A stretch of DNA of 64,000 nucleotides from Kribbella pratensis (GCF_004365355.1 NZ_SODP01000001.1:186001-250000), one strand, 5' to 3'; positions 42,446 through 53,166 are shown, counted from the first letter of the stretch. The notes: a model not told the origin generated them from the sequence alone. A program made the numbers and translations.

Positions 42446-44989
42446 TCAGAGCGCTGCGACGACCTTCACCGCGTCGGAGTCGTCGGCGTGCCAGACGATC
42501 TCCCCGGTGATCCGGCCCGCGGCCCGCAGGTCCGGCTCGGCCCGCTCGGCCAGCTCCAGCCGCGCGGCCGGACCGGTGACCTCGACCTTGCTGACCTCGG
42601 TCTTCATCGAGACCTGCGCCTCGGACTTCGCCCCGCGGATCCCCGCCAGAACCTCCGAGACCGCGTCCAGAACCTCAGGCTCCTGCGCGGCAACCGCGAG
42701 ATCGACATCCGGCTGCGGCCAGCTGGTCAGGTGGATCGAACCCTCCTGCCACCACGACCAGACCTCCTCGGTCGCGAACGGCAGGTACGGCGCGAGCAGC
42801 CGCAGCTGGACCGACAACGCGACCGCGAGCGCCGCCTTCGCGGAAGCTGCCGCGGCGTCACCCTGACCGCCGTACGCCCGCTCCTTGACCAGCTCGACAT
42901 AGTCGTCGCAGAACGTCCAGAAGAACCGCTCGCTGACCTCCAGCGCGCCGGTGTAGTCGAACCGCTCGAAGGCCGCCGTGGCCTCCGCGACGATCGACCG
43001 CAGCTGCTGCAGCATCGCCAGGTCGACCGGCTCGGTGACCGCGGACGTGTCGACCGTCGTCGCGCCGAACCCGAGAACGAACTTCGACGCGTTCAGGACC
43101 TTGATCGCGAGCCGCCGACCGACCTTCATCTGCGACTCGTCGAACGGCGAGTCCATCCCCGGACGGGCCATCGCCGCGCGCCACCGGACCGCGTCCGCGC
43201 CGAACTTGTCCAGGATCTCGGTCGGGACGACCGCGTTGCCCTTGGACTTCGACATCTTCTTCCGGTCCGGGTCGACGACGAACCCGGAGATCATCGACCG
43301 CGCCCACGGCAGCGTGCCGTTCTCGAAGTGGGCCCGGACGACGCGGGAGAACAACCAGGTCCGGATGATCTCGTGCGCGTGCGTGTTCAGGTCCATCGGG
43401 AACGTACGCCGGAACAGGTCGTCGTCGCGCTCCCAGCCGCAGGCGATATGCGGAGTGAGCGACGACGTCGCCCAGGTGTCCATCACATCGGGGTCGGCCT
43501 CGAACCCACCCGGCTTGCCGCGCTGGGACTCGTCGTACCCCCGCGGTGCCTGTGAGGTCGGGTCGATCGGCAGCTCGGCCTCGGACGGCATCAGCGGGTG
43601 CGCGTAATCGGGCTCGCCGTCGGCGTCCAGCGGATACCAGACCGGGAACGGGACGCCGAAGTACCGCTGGCGGGAGATCAGCCAGTCGCCGTTCAGCCCC
43701 TCGACCCAGTTCAGGTAGCGGTGGCGCATGTGCTCCGGGACCCAGGCGAGCTCCTCGCCGCGCTCGATGAACTCCTGCTTGAGCGCCTCGTCGCGGCCGC
43801 CGTTGGTGATGTACCACTGCCGGGTGGAGACGATCTCGAGCGGCTTGTCGCCGTTCTCGTAGAAGTTCGCCATCCGCTCGGTGGGCTTCGGCTCGCCGTC
43901 CAGCTCGCCGCTCTCGCGCAGCTTCTGGACGATCAGCTCGCGGGCGCTGAAGACGGTCTTGCCGGCCAGCTCGCCGTACAGCTCGGCGGAGTCCTCGAGC
44001 CAGGCCGGGGTCTCGCGCAGGAACCGGCCGTCGCGGCCGATGACGGTCCGGACCGGCAGCTGCAGCTCGCGCCACCACTGGATGTCGGTCTGATCGCCGA
44101 AGGTGCAGCACATCGCGATGCCGGCGCCCTTGTCCATCTCGGCGGCCGGGTGGGCGAGGATCGGGACCTCGACGCCGAACAGCGGCGACTTCGCGGTCGT
44201 CCCGAACAAGTGCTTGTACCGGTCGTCGTCGGGGTGGGCGACCAGCGCGACACAGGCCGGGATCAGCTCGGGCCGGGTGGTCTCGATGTAGATGGGGCCG
44301 TCGGCGCCGTGGTACGCGATCCGGTGGTAGGCGCCCGGATACGGCCGGGCCTCCATCTCGGCCTGCGCGACCGCCGTCTGGAACGTGACGTCCCAGACCG
44401 TCGGCGCCTCGGCCAGATACGCCTCGCCGCGGGCGAAGTTCCGCAGGAAGGCGCGCTGCGACGTACGCCGGGAGTCCTCGGAGATCGTCGTGTAGAGGTG
44501 GTCCCAGTCGACACTCAGACCGACCGTCCGCCACATCGACTCGAACGCCTGCTCGTCGATGTGGGTGAGCTCACCGCACAGCTCGACGAAGTTCTGCCGG
44601 GCGATCGGGATCTGCTTCTTCGGGTCCGGCTTGGCCGGCGGGGTGAAATCCGGGTCGTACGGCATGGAGGGGTCGCACTTGACGCCGTAGTAGTTCTGGA
44701 CCCGGCGCTCGGTCGGCAGACCGTTGTCGTCCCACCCGATCGGGTAGAAGACCTTCTTCCCGCGCATCCGCTGGAACCGCGCGACCAGGTCGGTGTGGGT
44801 GTAGCTGAAGATGTGCCCGACGTGCAGCGACCCGGAGACCGTCGGCGGCGGCGTGTCGATCGAGAACACGTCGGCCCGCTCCGCGGTGCGGTCGAAGGCG
44901 TAGGTCTGCTGCTCCTTCCATACAGCAGCCCACTTCTCCTCGAGGCCTTCGAGGGTGGGCTTGTCTGGAACACGGGACGTCTGGCTCAT
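42446..44989 (-). CDS. valS: Valyl-tRNA synthetase, archaeal-type
   Basis: 847 residues from the ATG at 44989. The HIGH motif is HVGH (56-59) in [18 protein letters not shown]; the KMSKS motif is KKMSKSKGN. The segment [20 protein letters not shown] replaces the TDHAGIATQ found in standard bacterial ValRS. This is the type 2 form shared with archaea and also seen in Streptomyces. The editing domain lies between the two motifs. It charges tRNA-Val. Divergent from folC with 74 bp between. Confidence 0.95.
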   Translation of the reverse strand: MSQTSRVPDKPTLEGLEEKWAAVWKEQQTYAFDRTAERADVFSIDTPPPTVSGSLHVGHIFSYTHTDLVARFQRMRGKKVFYPIGWDDNGLPTERRVQNYYGVKCDPSMPYDPDFTPPAKPDPKKQIPIARQNFVELCGELTHIDEQAFESMWRTVGLSVDWDHLYTTISEDSRRTSQRAFLRNFARGEAYLAEAPTVWDVTFQTAVAQAEMEARPYPGAYHRIAYHGADGPIYIETTRPELIPACVALVAHPDDDRYKHLFGTTAKSPLFGVEVPILAHPAAEMDKGAGIAMCCTFGDQTDIQWWRELQLPVRTVIGRDGRFLRETPAWLEDSAELYGELAGKTVFSARELIVQKLRESGELDGEPKPTERMANFYENGDKPLEIVSTRQWYITNGGRDEALKQEFIERGEELAWVPEHMRHRYLNWVEGLNGDWLISRQRYFGVPFPVWYPLDADGEPDYAHPLMPSEAELPIDPTSQAPRGYDESQRGKPGGFEADPDVMDTWATSSLTPHIACGWERDDDLFRRTFPMDLNTHAHEIIRTWLFSRVVRAHFENGTLPWARSMISGFVVDPDRKKMSKSKGNAVVPTEILDKFGADAVRWRAAMARPGMDSPFDESQMKVGRRLAIKVLNASKFVLGFGATTVDTSAVTEPVDLAMLQQLRSIVAEATAAFERFDYTGALEVSERFFWTFCDDYVELVKERAYGGQGDAAAASAKAALAVALSVQLRLLAPYLPFATEEVWSWWQEGSIHLTSWPQPDVDLAVAAQEPEVLDAVSEVLAGIRGAKSEAQVSMKTEVSKVEVTGPAARLELAERAEPDLRAAGRITGEIVWHADDSDAVKVVAAL

Positions 44990-45063
44990 GCGCACAATCG
45001 TAGTGGTTGTCAAGGGGTGCTCCGAACGCTTATCCACAGCCCCCACCTAGACTTGGCGTTCTG

Positions 45064-46425
45064 ATGAGTGACCTCTCTTACGCCGACGTGTCGGCCCTGC
45101 TCCAGGCGCGCTGGCCGGAGCACAAGATCGAGCCTTCCCTGGACCGGGTTCGGCGGCTCGTCGAGCTGCTCGGCGACCCCCAGAAGGCCTACCCGGTGGT
45201 GCACCTGACGGGGACCAACGGCAAGACGTCCACGGCCCGGATGATCGACACTCTGTTGCGCGAAGCGGGGCTGCGGACCGGCCGGTTCACCAGCCCGCAC
45301 CTGGAGTCGGTGCGCGAGCGGATCACGCTGGACGGCGAGCCGATCAGCGAGGAGCGCTTCGTCGAGGCGTACGCCGAGATCGCGCCGTACCTGGACGTCG
45401 TCGACGCCGAGCAGGAGCACCCGCTCACGTTCTTCGAGGTGATGACCGGCATGGCGTACGCCGTGTTCGCGGACGCACCCGTCGACGTCGCGGTGATCGA
45501 GGTCGGCCTGGGCGGGTCCTGGGACTCGACCAACGTCGCCGACGGGACGGTCTCGGTGATCACGCCGATCGCGGTCGACCATGCGCACATCCTCGGCGCG
45601 GATCCGGTCACGATCGCCGGCGAGAAGGCCGGGATCATCAAGACCGGCGGTACGACGGTGATGTCGCAGCAGAGCCTGGAGGTCTTCGAGGTCCTGCTCC
45701 GCCGGGCCGCCGAAGTCGGCTCGCAGGTCGCCCGCGAGGGGATCGAGTTCGGTGTCGTCAGCCGCACGCTCGCGGTCGGCGGCCAGGTGATCTCGGTGAA
45801 GGGTCTCGGCGGCGAGTACGACGAGCTGTACCTGCCGCTGCACGGCGAGTACCAGGCGCACAACGCCGCCACCGCGGTCGCCGCGGTCGAGGCGCTGCTC
45901 GGCGCCAGCCCGGAGTCGGACGGCCGCGTCACCACCGAGCTGCTGCAGGCCGGCTTCGCCAATGTCACCAGCCCGGGCCGGATGGAGGTCGTCCGGCAGA
46001 GCCCGACGGTCATCGTCGACGCCGCCCACAACCCGCACGGGGCCGAGGCGACCGCGGCGACGGTCTCGGAGGCGTTCCAGTTCGAGCCGCTGATCGGCGT
46101 CCTCGGCTGCATGAAGGACAAGGATGTGTACGGCGTCCTGGAGGCGTACGAACCGATCATGGAAACGGTCGTCTGCACCCGTAACAGCTTCGTCGAGCGC
46201 TCGATGCCGGCCGAGGAACTGGGCGAGCTGGCGGCCGAGGTGTTCGGTGAGGAGCGCGTGCTGGTCCGGCCGCACCTGATCGACGCGATCGACGACGCGA
46301 TCCGGCTGGCCGAGGAGAACGCGGTCGCGCTCGGCAGCGGCGGCGTGCTGATCACCGGCTCCGTCATCACCGCCGGCGAGGCCCGCTCGCTGCTGGTCCG
46401 CAAGCCCAAGGGCGAGCAGTCATGA
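45064..46425 (+). CDS. folC: Folylpolyglutamate synthase/dihydrofolate synthase
   Basis: 453 residues from the ATG at 45064. The Mur-ligase-like P-loop HLTGTNGKTSTARM is at about 47-60; the segment TSPHLESVRERI, the central ITPIAVDHAHILG and the C-terminal DAAHNPHGAEA are all standard. It adds glutamate to folates and, in many bacteria, to dihydropteroate. It overlaps the DUF4233 gene by 4 bp (ATGA), a conserved actinobacterial arrangement. Confidence 0.95.
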   Translation: MSDLSYADVSALLQARWPEHKIEPSLDRVRRLVELLGDPQKAYPVVHLTGTNGKTSTARMIDTLLREAGLRTGRFTSPHLESVRERITLDGEPISEERFVEAYAEIAPYLDVVDAEQEHPLTFFEVMTGMAYAVFADAPVDVAVIEVGLGGSWDSTNVADGTVSVITPIAVDHAHILGADPVTIAGEKAGIIKTGGTTVMSQQSLEVFEVLLRRAAEVGSQVAREGIEFGVVSRTLAVGGQVISVKGLGGEYDELYLPLHGEYQAHNAATAVAAVEALLGASPESDGRVTTELLQAGFANVTSPGRMEVVRQSPTVIVDAAHNPHGAEATAATVSEAFQFEPLIGVLGCMKDKDVYGVLEAYEPIMETVVCTRNSFVERSMPAEELGELAAEVFGEERVLVRPHLIDAIDDAIRLAEENAVALGSGGVLITGSVITAGEARSLLVRKPKGEQS

Positions 46426-46784
46426 GGTCGCTCGCCTCGATCGTGCTCGGGTTCGAGTCGATCGTGCTCGCCCTGGTCACGCCGGTGATGATCTCGGTCG
46501 CCGACGTCCGGCCGGCGGTCGCCGTACCGGTCTGCCTCGGTCTTGCGGTGCTCGCGATCGTCGCGGCCGGCCTGCTGCGGTTCCAGGTCGGCTACGTGCT
46601 CGGCTCGGTGGTCCAGGTGGGCGCGGTCGGACTCGGCTTCGTCGTCTCGGTGATGTTCGTCCTCGGCGTGGCGTTCGCGGCCTTCTGGGTCGCCGCGATC
46701 GTGCTCGGCCGCCGCATCGAAGAGGCCAAGAAAGCCCACGAGGGATTAGGCTCGGCCGCCCACCCTAGTTCGAGAGAGAGTTGA
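46422..46784 (+). CDS. DUF4233 family membrane protein
   Basis: 120 residues with four membrane helices and a short polar tail. The gene starts inside the folC stop (ATGA) and ends 3 bp before ndk, so folC, this gene and ndk form one unit. This folC-DUF4233-ndk order is usual in actinobacteria. Function is unknown. Confidence 0.85.
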   Translation: MRSLASIVLGFESIVLALVTPVMISVADVRPAVAVPVCLGLAVLAIVAAGLLRFQVGYVLGSVVQVGAVGLGFVVSVMFVLGVAFAAFWVAAIVLGRRIEEAKKAHEGLGSAAHPSSRES

Positions 46785-46787
46785 CAG

Positions 46788-47198
46788 ATGTCGCAGCGCA
46801 CCCTGGTCCTGCTGAAGCCCGACACGGTTCGCCGCGGCCTGATCGGTGAGGTGCTCGGCCGGTTCGAGGCCAAGGGACTCCGGATCGTCGCGATGGAGCT
46901 GCGTACGATCGACGCCGAGCTGGCCGACCAGCACTACGCCGAGCACGTCGAGAAGGCCTTCTACCCGCCGCTGCGCGATTTCGTCACCAGCGGCCCGCTG
47001 GTCGCGATGGTGCTCGAGGGCGACGAGGCGATCGAGGTCATCCGCGCCCTGAACGGCGCCACCGACGGCCGCAAGGCCGCGCCCGGCACCATCCGCGGCG
47101 ACTTCTCGCTGTCGAACCGCGAGAATCTCGTCCACGGCTCCGACTCCGAGGAGTCCGCGAGCCGCGAGATCAAGATCTGGTTCCCCGACCTGCCTTGA
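46788..47198 (+). CDS. ndk: Nucleoside diphosphate kinase
   Basis: 136 residues, full length. The start RTLVLLKPDTVRRGLIGE is standard. The active-site His lies in the segment NLVHGSDS (His about 117). It balances NTP and dNTP pools. Ribosome site GAGAGAG before the ATG. Confidence 0.97.
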   Translation: MSQRTLVLLKPDTVRRGLIGEVLGRFEAKGLRIVAMELRTIDAELADQHYAEHVEKAFYPPLRDFVTSGPLVAMVLEGDEAIEVIRALNGATDGRKAAPGTIRGDFSLSNRENLVHGSDSEESASREIKIWFPDLP

Positions 47199-47344
47199 TC
47201 GCAAGGCCGTTCGCGCCGGAGGCCAGTGCGGACAGGTGGTGAGTGAGCGGATACGATACGTGCCGGGCGGACCGGTCGTGTCGGTCCACGGGCTTTGCGC
47301 GGGCGGCGCTTAGCCTGGGTTGGGGTCGAGTGGGAGGTGCCGCG

Positions 47345-48373
47345 GTGGCGAACAGCATGCTCGGCCGCGACATGGCGGTCGACCTCGGAACGGCGAACAC
47401 CCTGGTGTACGTGCGTGGGCGGGGCGTCGTGCTGAACGAGCCGTCCGTGGTCGCGACCCGGACGGACGACCCGCGGGAAGCGGTCGCGTTCGGTCACGAG
47501 GCCAAGAAGATGATCGGCCGGACTCCGGGCAACATCACCGCGATCCGGCCGCTCAAGGACGGCGTGATCGCCGACTTCGACGCAGCCGAGCAGATGCTGC
47601 GGTACTTCATCCAGCGCGTGCACCGCCGGCGGTACTTCGCCAAGCCCCGGATCGTGGTCTGCGTCCCGTCCGGCATCACCGCGGTAGAGCAGCGCGCGGT
47701 CCGCGACGCCGGGTACATGGCCGGCGCCCGCAAGGTCTACATCATCGAGGAGCCGATGGCCGCCGCGCTCGGCTCGAACCTCGAGGTCCGCGACGCCACC
47801 GGCAACATGGTCGTCGACATCGGCGGCGGTACGACGGAGGTCGCGGTCATCTCGTTCGGCGGCATCGTCACCAGCCAGTCGATCCGGGTGGCCGGCGACG
47901 CCATCGACAAGGCGATCGTGAACTACTGCAAGAAGGAGTTCTCGCTGCTGCTCGGCGAGGCGACCTCGGAGCAGATCAAGATGACGATCGGGTCGGCGTT
48001 CCCGACCACCGACGGTCCGGACAGCGAGATCCGCGGCCGCGACATGATCTCCGGCCTGCCGCGGACGGTGAAGGTCTCCTCGGCCGACATGCGCCAGGCG
48101 ATCGAGGAGCCGATCACCGCGATCGTCGACGCGGTCAAGGCGACCCTGGACAAGACTCCGCCGGAGCTGGCCGGCGACATCGTCGACCGCGGCATCGTGC
48201 TGACCGGCGGCGGCGCGCTGCTCAAGGGGATGGACGAGCGGCTGCGGCACGAGACCGGCATCCCGATCCACGTCGCGGAGAATCCGCTCGACGCCGTCGT
48301 CCTCGGCGCCGGCAAGTGCGTGGACAACATCGAGACCCTCAACCGCATCCTGGTCACCGACAACCGGCGCTGA
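47345..48373 (+). CDS. mreB: Rod-shape-determining protein MreB
   Basis: 342 residues from the GTG at 47345 (GGGAGG ahead). The actin-fold phosphate-1 motif DLGTANTLVYV (about 11-21), phosphate-2 MVVDIGGGTTEVAV and the adenosine motif LTGGGALLKGM are intact. It forms membrane filaments that guide wall synthesis. First of five genes, mreB-mreC-mreD-PBP2-rodA. Confidence 0.96.
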   Translation: MANSMLGRDMAVDLGTANTLVYVRGRGVVLNEPSVVATRTDDPREAVAFGHEAKKMIGRTPGNITAIRPLKDGVIADFDAAEQMLRYFIQRVHRRRYFAKPRIVVCVPSGITAVEQRAVRDAGYMAGARKVYIIEEPMAAALGSNLEVRDATGNMVVDIGGGTTEVAVISFGGIVTSQSIRVAGDAIDKAIVNYCKKEFSLLLGEATSEQIKMTIGSAFPTTDGPDSEIRGRDMISGLPRTVKVSSADMRQAIEEPITAIVDAVKATLDKTPPELAGDIVDRGIVLTGGGALLKGMDERLRHETGIPIHVAENPLDAVVLGAGKCVDNIETLNRILVTDNRR

Positions 48374-48384
48374 GGTACCACCCG

Positions 48385-49323
48385 ATGCTCAAAGACCTCG
48401 GTACCCCGGCCCGCAGCGCGATCCGCTCGGCAGGCGCACCGCTCCGCGCGACCGGCATGCCGCGGCAGGTCCGTCGCCGCCGGAGTGTGCTCGCGCTGGT
48501 GATCCTGGCTTGTTTCACGCTGATCGTGCTCGATGCCCGCCGCTCGGCCGGTTCGCCGGTCGAGCCGCTGCGGGAGGCCGCGGCCGGTGTGTTCGGCCCG
48601 CTCGAGTCGACCGCGAGTTCGGCCCGGCAGCCTGTGGACGACCTCCGCGACCGGTTCGCGGAAATGGATAGGTTGAAAGCAGAGAACGAAAAACTCAAGC
48701 AGGACAACGAGAATCTGACCCGGGAGCTGAACACCTCCGACTACGCCCGCAACCGGGCGCAGGAGTTGGACAAGCTGCTCAAGGTCGCGCCGGCGTACAC
48801 GATGACGCCGGCCCGGGTGATCGGGATCGGTGGGGCACAGACGTTCAGCCACACGGTCACGATCGACGCCGGGACGGCGGACGGTGTGCGCACCGACATG
48901 ACCGTGATGAACGGGACCGGTCTGGTCGGCCGGGTGGTGCGCACCACCACGGGGACCGCGACCGTGCTGCTGATCGGCGACCGCAACTCGACCGTCGGCG
49001 GTCGGCTGAACTCGTCGATGGCGCTCGGCTTCGTCTCCGGACGCGGCGATGTGGCCGGCACCCTCGACTACAAGCTCGTCGACCCGAAGGCCCGGCCCAA
49101 GGTCGGGGACCGGATCGTCACCTGGGGCTCGAGCGGCAACGCGCCGTACGTGCCGGGGGTCCCGATCGGCGTCGTCACCTCCGTGACGCCGAACGAAGGC
49201 TCCCTCGGATCCACCGCAACCATCAAGCCGTACGTCGACCCGACCCGGATCGACACCGTCGGCGTGGTCACCGGACCACCCGCCCGCCCACCACGAGGAC
49301 ACCTACCAGGGAAGGGGAACTGA
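48385..49323 (+). CDS. mreC: Rod-shape-determining protein MreC
   Basis: 312 residues from the ATG at 48385, 11 bp after mreB. One membrane helix is at about 34-50, a coiled coil follows (about 90-125, MDRLKAENEKLKQDNENL), then the two beta-barrel domains. It links MreB to the wall synthases on the outer face. The C-terminus is short and Pro/Gly-rich. Confidence 0.93.
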   Translation: MLKDLGTPARSAIRSAGAPLRATGMPRQVRRRRSVLALVILACFTLIVLDARRSAGSPVEPLREAAAGVFGPLESTASSARQPVDDLRDRFAEMDRLKAENEKLKQDNENLTRELNTSDYARNRAQELDKLLKVAPAYTMTPARVIGIGGAQTFSHTVTIDAGTADGVRTDMTVMNGTGLVGRVVRTTTGTATVLLIGDRNSTVGGRLNSSMALGFVSGRGDVAGTLDYKLVDPKARPKVGDRIVTWGSSGNAPYVPGVPIGVVTSVTPNEGSLGSTATIKPYVDPTRIDTVGVVTGPPARPPRGHLPGKGN

Positions 49324-49327
49324 CACC

Positions 49328-49858
49328 GTGATCGCACTACGCATCGGCCTGGCTGCCCTCTTCCTGATGGTGGCCGTGACCGTGCAGACCTCCGTGCTGA
49401 GCAACATCGCGGTCGCCGGGGTGACATGTGACCTCACGCTGATCGTGGTGATCGCGCTCGCGCTGTCCCGCGGGCCGGAGTGGGGTGCGATCGCCGGATT
49501 CGTCGGCGGCCTGCTGCTGGACATCGTGCCGCCGGCGGACCACACCGCCGGCCGCTGGGCGCTGTCGCTGGCCATCGCAGGGTATGTCGCCGGCCTGATC
49601 CGTCGTGAGACCTCGAGCGGGCCGGTCGGTCCGCTGGGTGTTGCGCTGACGGTCGTGCTCGGGACGGCGATCTCGTTCTTCATCTACAGCGCGACCGGCT
49701 CGCTGCTGCACGACCCGTCGGTCGACTGGGGCGAGTTCGGCGTCCGCCTCGGCATCGCCGCCGGGTACGACGTAGTCGGCGCGATCGTGGTGATACCGCT
49801 GGTCATGTGGATCATGGGCCGCGTCCAACCCGCCCGCGAGCGTCGAGTCGTGCCATGA
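49328..49858 (+). CDS. mreD: Rod-shape-determining protein MreD
   Basis: 176 residues with about five membrane helices; GTG start at 49328 with AAGGGGA ahead, 4 bp after mreC. The GAIAGFVGGLLLDIVPPADHT segment is typical of MreD. It completes the membrane part of the elongasome. Confidence 0.9.
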   Translation: MIALRIGLAALFLMVAVTVQTSVLSNIAVAGVTCDLTLIVVIALALSRGPEWGAIAGFVGGLLLDIVPPADHTAGRWALSLAIAGYVAGLIRRETSSGPVGPLGVALTVVLGTAISFFIYSATGSLLHDPSVDWGEFGVRLGIAAGYDVVGAIVVIPLVMWIMGRVQPARERRVVP

Positions 49859-49860
49859 AC

Positions 49861-49927
49861 GAGCGAAGCGAGTTCATCATCAAGCACAGCGCGTCTCGTG
49901 CCTCATCCGCGCCCGGAGCGAAGCGAG
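49861..49927 (+). repeat. GAGCGAAGCGAG repeat pair
   Basis: The 12-mer GAGCGAAGCGAG occurs at 49861-49872 and 49916-49927 in the mreD-PBP2 gap, 55 bp apart. The first copy is framed as GAAC...GTTC. The same core is repeated beside the integrase remnant at 22482-22565. Confidence 0.6.
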
Positions 49928-49934
49928 GACGTGG

Positions 49935-51989
49935 ATGAGCTGGGACGGCTTCGAGGCGCCGTTGAAGGCACGGTTGCGGTTGTTCGTGATCGGGGTGCTG
50001 GTCTTCTCCTTGCTGTGCACGCTGTTCGGCCGGCTCTGGTACATGCAGGTGATGTCGAGCGCCGACTACTCGCAGGCGGCGACGCAGCAACACATCCGCC
50101 AGGTCCTGATCCCGGCCCCACGCGGCACGATCGTCGACTCCCAGGGCCGGACCCTTGTCGGCAACCGGGTCTCGCTGGTGATCACTGTCGACCGGTCGGT
50201 GCTCGCCAAGCTCCCGGACAGCCAGCAGAACGTCGTCCTGATCCGCCTGGCGAAGGTGCTCGGCCAGAAGCCCGCGGACCTCAAGGCCCGCACGATGCTG
50301 TGCGGCGAGCCCGGCGCGTCCAAACCACCCGCCTGCTGGAACGGCACGCCGTACCAGCCGATCCCGGTCGCGAAGGACGTCAGCGAGCAGGTCGCGATCG
50401 ACGTGATGGAGCGCCGCGAGGACTTCCCCGGGATCGCCGCCGACTCACAGACCCTCCGCGCCTACCCCGAGCCGTTCAAGGTGAACGCGGCGCACATCCT
50501 CGGGTACCTGTCGCCGATCACGACCGAAGAGCTCGAGGACATGGACAAGGCCGGACAGGACTCGGTCCCGCACCGGTCCGACCTGGTCGGTCGCGCCGGT
50601 GTCGAGCGCTCGTACGACAAGCTGTTGCGCGGCACGCCCGGCGAGAAGGACGTGATCGTCGACGCTGTCGGGTACACCACCGGCATCCAGAAGCAGACCG
50701 CGCCGGTCCCGGGCGCGACGCTGGTCACCACGATCGACGCACGGATCCAGGCCTCGGTCGAGAGTCAGCTGAAGAACGCGATCATGACCGCGCGCAAGCA
50801 GACCGACCCGGTCACCCACAAGAAGTACGTCGCCGACTCCGGTGCCGCGGTGGTCATGGACACCAAGACCGGCCGGGTCGTCGCGATGGCCAGCTACCCG
50901 ACCTACGACCCGGGCGTCTGGGTCGGCGGTATCACCCAGCGCGAGCTCGACGCGTTGTACTCGACCAAGTCCGGCACGCCGTTGGTCTCCCGCGCGCTGC
51001 AGGCCCAGCTGGCGCCGGGGTCGACGTTCAAGCCGATCACCACCTCGGCCGCGCTGGGCGCCGGGTACAGCCCGAAGACGCGCCTCGACTGCTCGTCGTA
51101 CTTCGAGGTCGGCAACCGCCGCTTCAAGAACTACGAGTCCGCGTCGTACGGGATGATCGGCTTCGACCAGGCGCTGGCGCTGTCCTGCGACACGTTCTTC
51201 TACCGGATCGCGTATGCGCTCTGGCTGAAGGAGGGCGGCAACTCCAGCGACATCAGCACGTACGACCCGCTGGTCGAGATGGCGAAGAAGTTCGGCCTCG
51301 GCAAGCCGACCGGCATTGACCTGCCCGGCGAGACGAGCGGCCGGATCGCGGACCGGCAGTGGAAGAAGACGTACTACGACTCGATGAAGGACTACTACTG
51401 CAAGCTGTCGGCCAACCCGCCGGCCGGCACGTCAGCCTTCCTCAAGCAGTTCGCCCGCGAGTTCTGCGTCGACGGGTACAAGTACCGCGCCGGTGACGCG
51501 GTGAACTTCGCGATCGGCCAGGGCGACACCACCGTCACCCCGCTGCAGCTCGCCACCGTGTACTCCGCCCTGTCGAACGGCGGCACCCTCTTCGAGCCGC
51601 GCGTCGTCCAGTCGTGGGTCGGCGCGAACGGCAAGCCGCACGAGATCAAGCCGGTGGTGAAATCGAAGCTCCCGGTCGCGAAGAACACCCTGAAGTACAT
51701 CGACACCGCGCTGAAGCAGACCACGGTCAGCGGCACCGCGGCCTGGAAGTTCCAGGGCTTCCCGCTCGACAAGATCCCGGTCCGCGCCAAGACCGGGACG
51801 GCCGAGGTCTACGGCAAGCAGACGACCTCCTGGCTCGCGTCGTACACCGATCAGTACGCCGTGGTGATGATGATCAGCCAGGCCGGTACCGGTTCGGGCG
51901 CCGGTGGTGACGCGGTCCGCAAGATCTACGAGACGCTGTACAACATCAAGCCGGCGCCGCCGCCCGGGCAAGAGAAGCCGAAGCAGTGA
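49935..51989 (+). CDS. mrdA: Penicillin-binding protein 2, transpeptidase
   Basis: 684 residues. One N-terminal membrane helix (about 15-35), a PBP dimer domain (about 55-290) and a transpeptidase domain. The active-site Ser is in GSTFKP (about 363), the second motif is SCD (about 417), and the third is KTGTA (about 619). It cross-links new peptidoglycan with RodA, whose gene starts 10 bp downstream. Confidence 0.94.
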   Translation: MSWDGFEAPLKARLRLFVIGVLVFSLLCTLFGRLWYMQVMSSADYSQAATQQHIRQVLIPAPRGTIVDSQGRTLVGNRVSLVITVDRSVLAKLPDSQQNVVLIRLAKVLGQKPADLKARTMLCGEPGASKPPACWNGTPYQPIPVAKDVSEQVAIDVMERREDFPGIAADSQTLRAYPEPFKVNAAHILGYLSPITTEELEDMDKAGQDSVPHRSDLVGRAGVERSYDKLLRGTPGEKDVIVDAVGYTTGIQKQTAPVPGATLVTTIDARIQASVESQLKNAIMTARKQTDPVTHKKYVADSGAAVVMDTKTGRVVAMASYPTYDPGVWVGGITQRELDALYSTKSGTPLVSRALQAQLAPGSTFKPITTSAALGAGYSPKTRLDCSSYFEVGNRRFKNYESASYGMIGFDQALALSCDTFFYRIAYALWLKEGGNSSDISTYDPLVEMAKKFGLGKPTGIDLPGETSGRIADRQWKKTYYDSMKDYYCKLSANPPAGTSAFLKQFAREFCVDGYKYRAGDAVNFAIGQGDTTVTPLQLATVYSALSNGGTLFEPRVVQSWVGANGKPHEIKPVVKSKLPVAKNTLKYIDTALKQTTVSGTAAWKFQGFPLDKIPVRAKTGTAEVYGKQTTSWLASYTDQYAVVMMISQAGTGSGAGGDAVRKIYETLYNIKPAPPPGQEKPKQ

Positions 51990-51999
51990 GGGGGCGCAG

Positions 52000-53166
52000 A
52001 TGGCACTCCTGACTCCGATCCGGATGCGATCGCGGATGGACCGGCGCTCGACCGTGTGGCAGGTGGACTGGGTCCTCGTGCTCAGCGTCGTCGCGCTGTC
52101 GTTCCTCGGCGCGATGCTGATCTGGTCCGCCACCCACAACCGGACCTCGCTGACCGACGGCAACCAGTACGCGTTCCTGGTCCGGCACGCGCTGAACTTC
52201 GCGATCGGCCTGGTCCTCGCGATCGGCGCCGCTGTCACCGATCATCGCCGGGTCCGCATCCTCGCCCCGCTGCTGTACGCCGCCTCGATCGTCGGACTGA
52301 TCCTGGTCCTGGTGCCCGGCGTCGGCTCGACGATCAACGGATCGCGGTCGTGGATCCAGTTGCCGTTCATGTCGATCCAGCCGAGCGAGTTCGCCAAACT
52401 CGCGGTGATCGTCGGGATGGCGCTGCTGATCGCGGAGAAGAGCGAGACCGACCGCCACGAGAACGCCCGGACCGTCGACGTCGCGCAGGCCGTCGCGGTC
52501 GCCGCGGTGCCGGTGATCCTGGTGATGCTGCAGCCCGACCTCGGCACGGTGATGGTGCTCGGCTCGATCGTGTTCGGGATCATCGCGGTGTCCGGCGTGC
52601 CGAAACGGTGGATGCTCGCTCTGCTCACCGCGGGCGTGCTCGTCGCGGCCGTCGCGATCAAGCTGCACATCCTGAAGCAGTACCAGATCTCCCGCTTCAT
52701 CGCGTTCGCGCACCCGTCCTCGGATCCGCAGGGCATCGGCTACAACGTGAACCAGGCCCGGATCGCGATCGGGAACGGCGGCGTCTTCGGGCAGGGCCTG
52801 TTCCACGGCGGTCAGACCCAGAACGCCTTCGTCCCCGAGCAACACACCGACTTCGTCTTCACGGTCGCGGGGGAGGAGCTCGGGCTGATCGGCGCCGGCG
52901 CGATCATCGTGCTGTTCGCGATCATCCTGTTCCGTGGGCTGCGGATCGCGATCAACGCGCGGGACGCGTTCGGCCGGCTGGTCGCGACCGGGATCGTCTG
53001 CTGGTTCGCGTTCCAGGCGTTCGAGAACATCGGCATGACGCTCGGCATCATGCCGGTCACCGGTCTCCCGCTGCCGTTCGTGTCGTACGGCGGCTCCTCG
53101 ATGTTCGCCTGCCTGCTCGCGGTCGGCCTGCTGCAGAACATCCACCTCCGCTCCCACAGGTACTGA
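52000..53166 (+). CDS. rodA: RodA, peptidoglycan glycosyltransferase (SEDS)
   Basis: 388 residues from the ATG at 52000 (GAGGGGGCG ahead) with ten membrane helices. SEDS features are seen: NGSRSWIQLPFMSIQPSEFAK, then PEQHTDFVFTVAGEE, then GLPLPFVSYGGSSM. It polymerises glycan strands together with the preceding PBP2. Confidence 0.94.
   Translation: MALLTPIRMRSRMDRRSTVWQVDWVLVLSVVALSFLGAMLIWSATHNRTSLTDGNQYAFLVRHALNFAIGLVLAIGAAVTDHRRVRILAPLLYAASIVGLILVLVPGVGSTINGSRSWIQLPFMSIQPSEFAKLAVIVGMALLIAEKSETDRHENARTVDVAQAVAVAAVPVILVMLQPDLGTVMVLGSIVFGIIAVSGVPKRWMLALLTAGVLVAAVAIKLHILKQYQISRFIAFAHPSSDPQGIGYNVNQARIAIGNGGVFGQGLFHGGQTQNAFVPEQHTDFVFTVAGEELGLIGAGAIIVLFAIILFRGLRIAINARDAFGRLVATGIVCWFAFQAFENIGMTLGIMPVTGLPLPFVSYGGSSMFACLLAVGLLQNIHLRSHRY

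Noticed and set aside
43598..45064. Long plus-strand frame opposite valS
   Set aside because: A shadow frame created by high GC codon bias; it carries no recognisable motif, whereas the minus strand encodes a complete synthetase.
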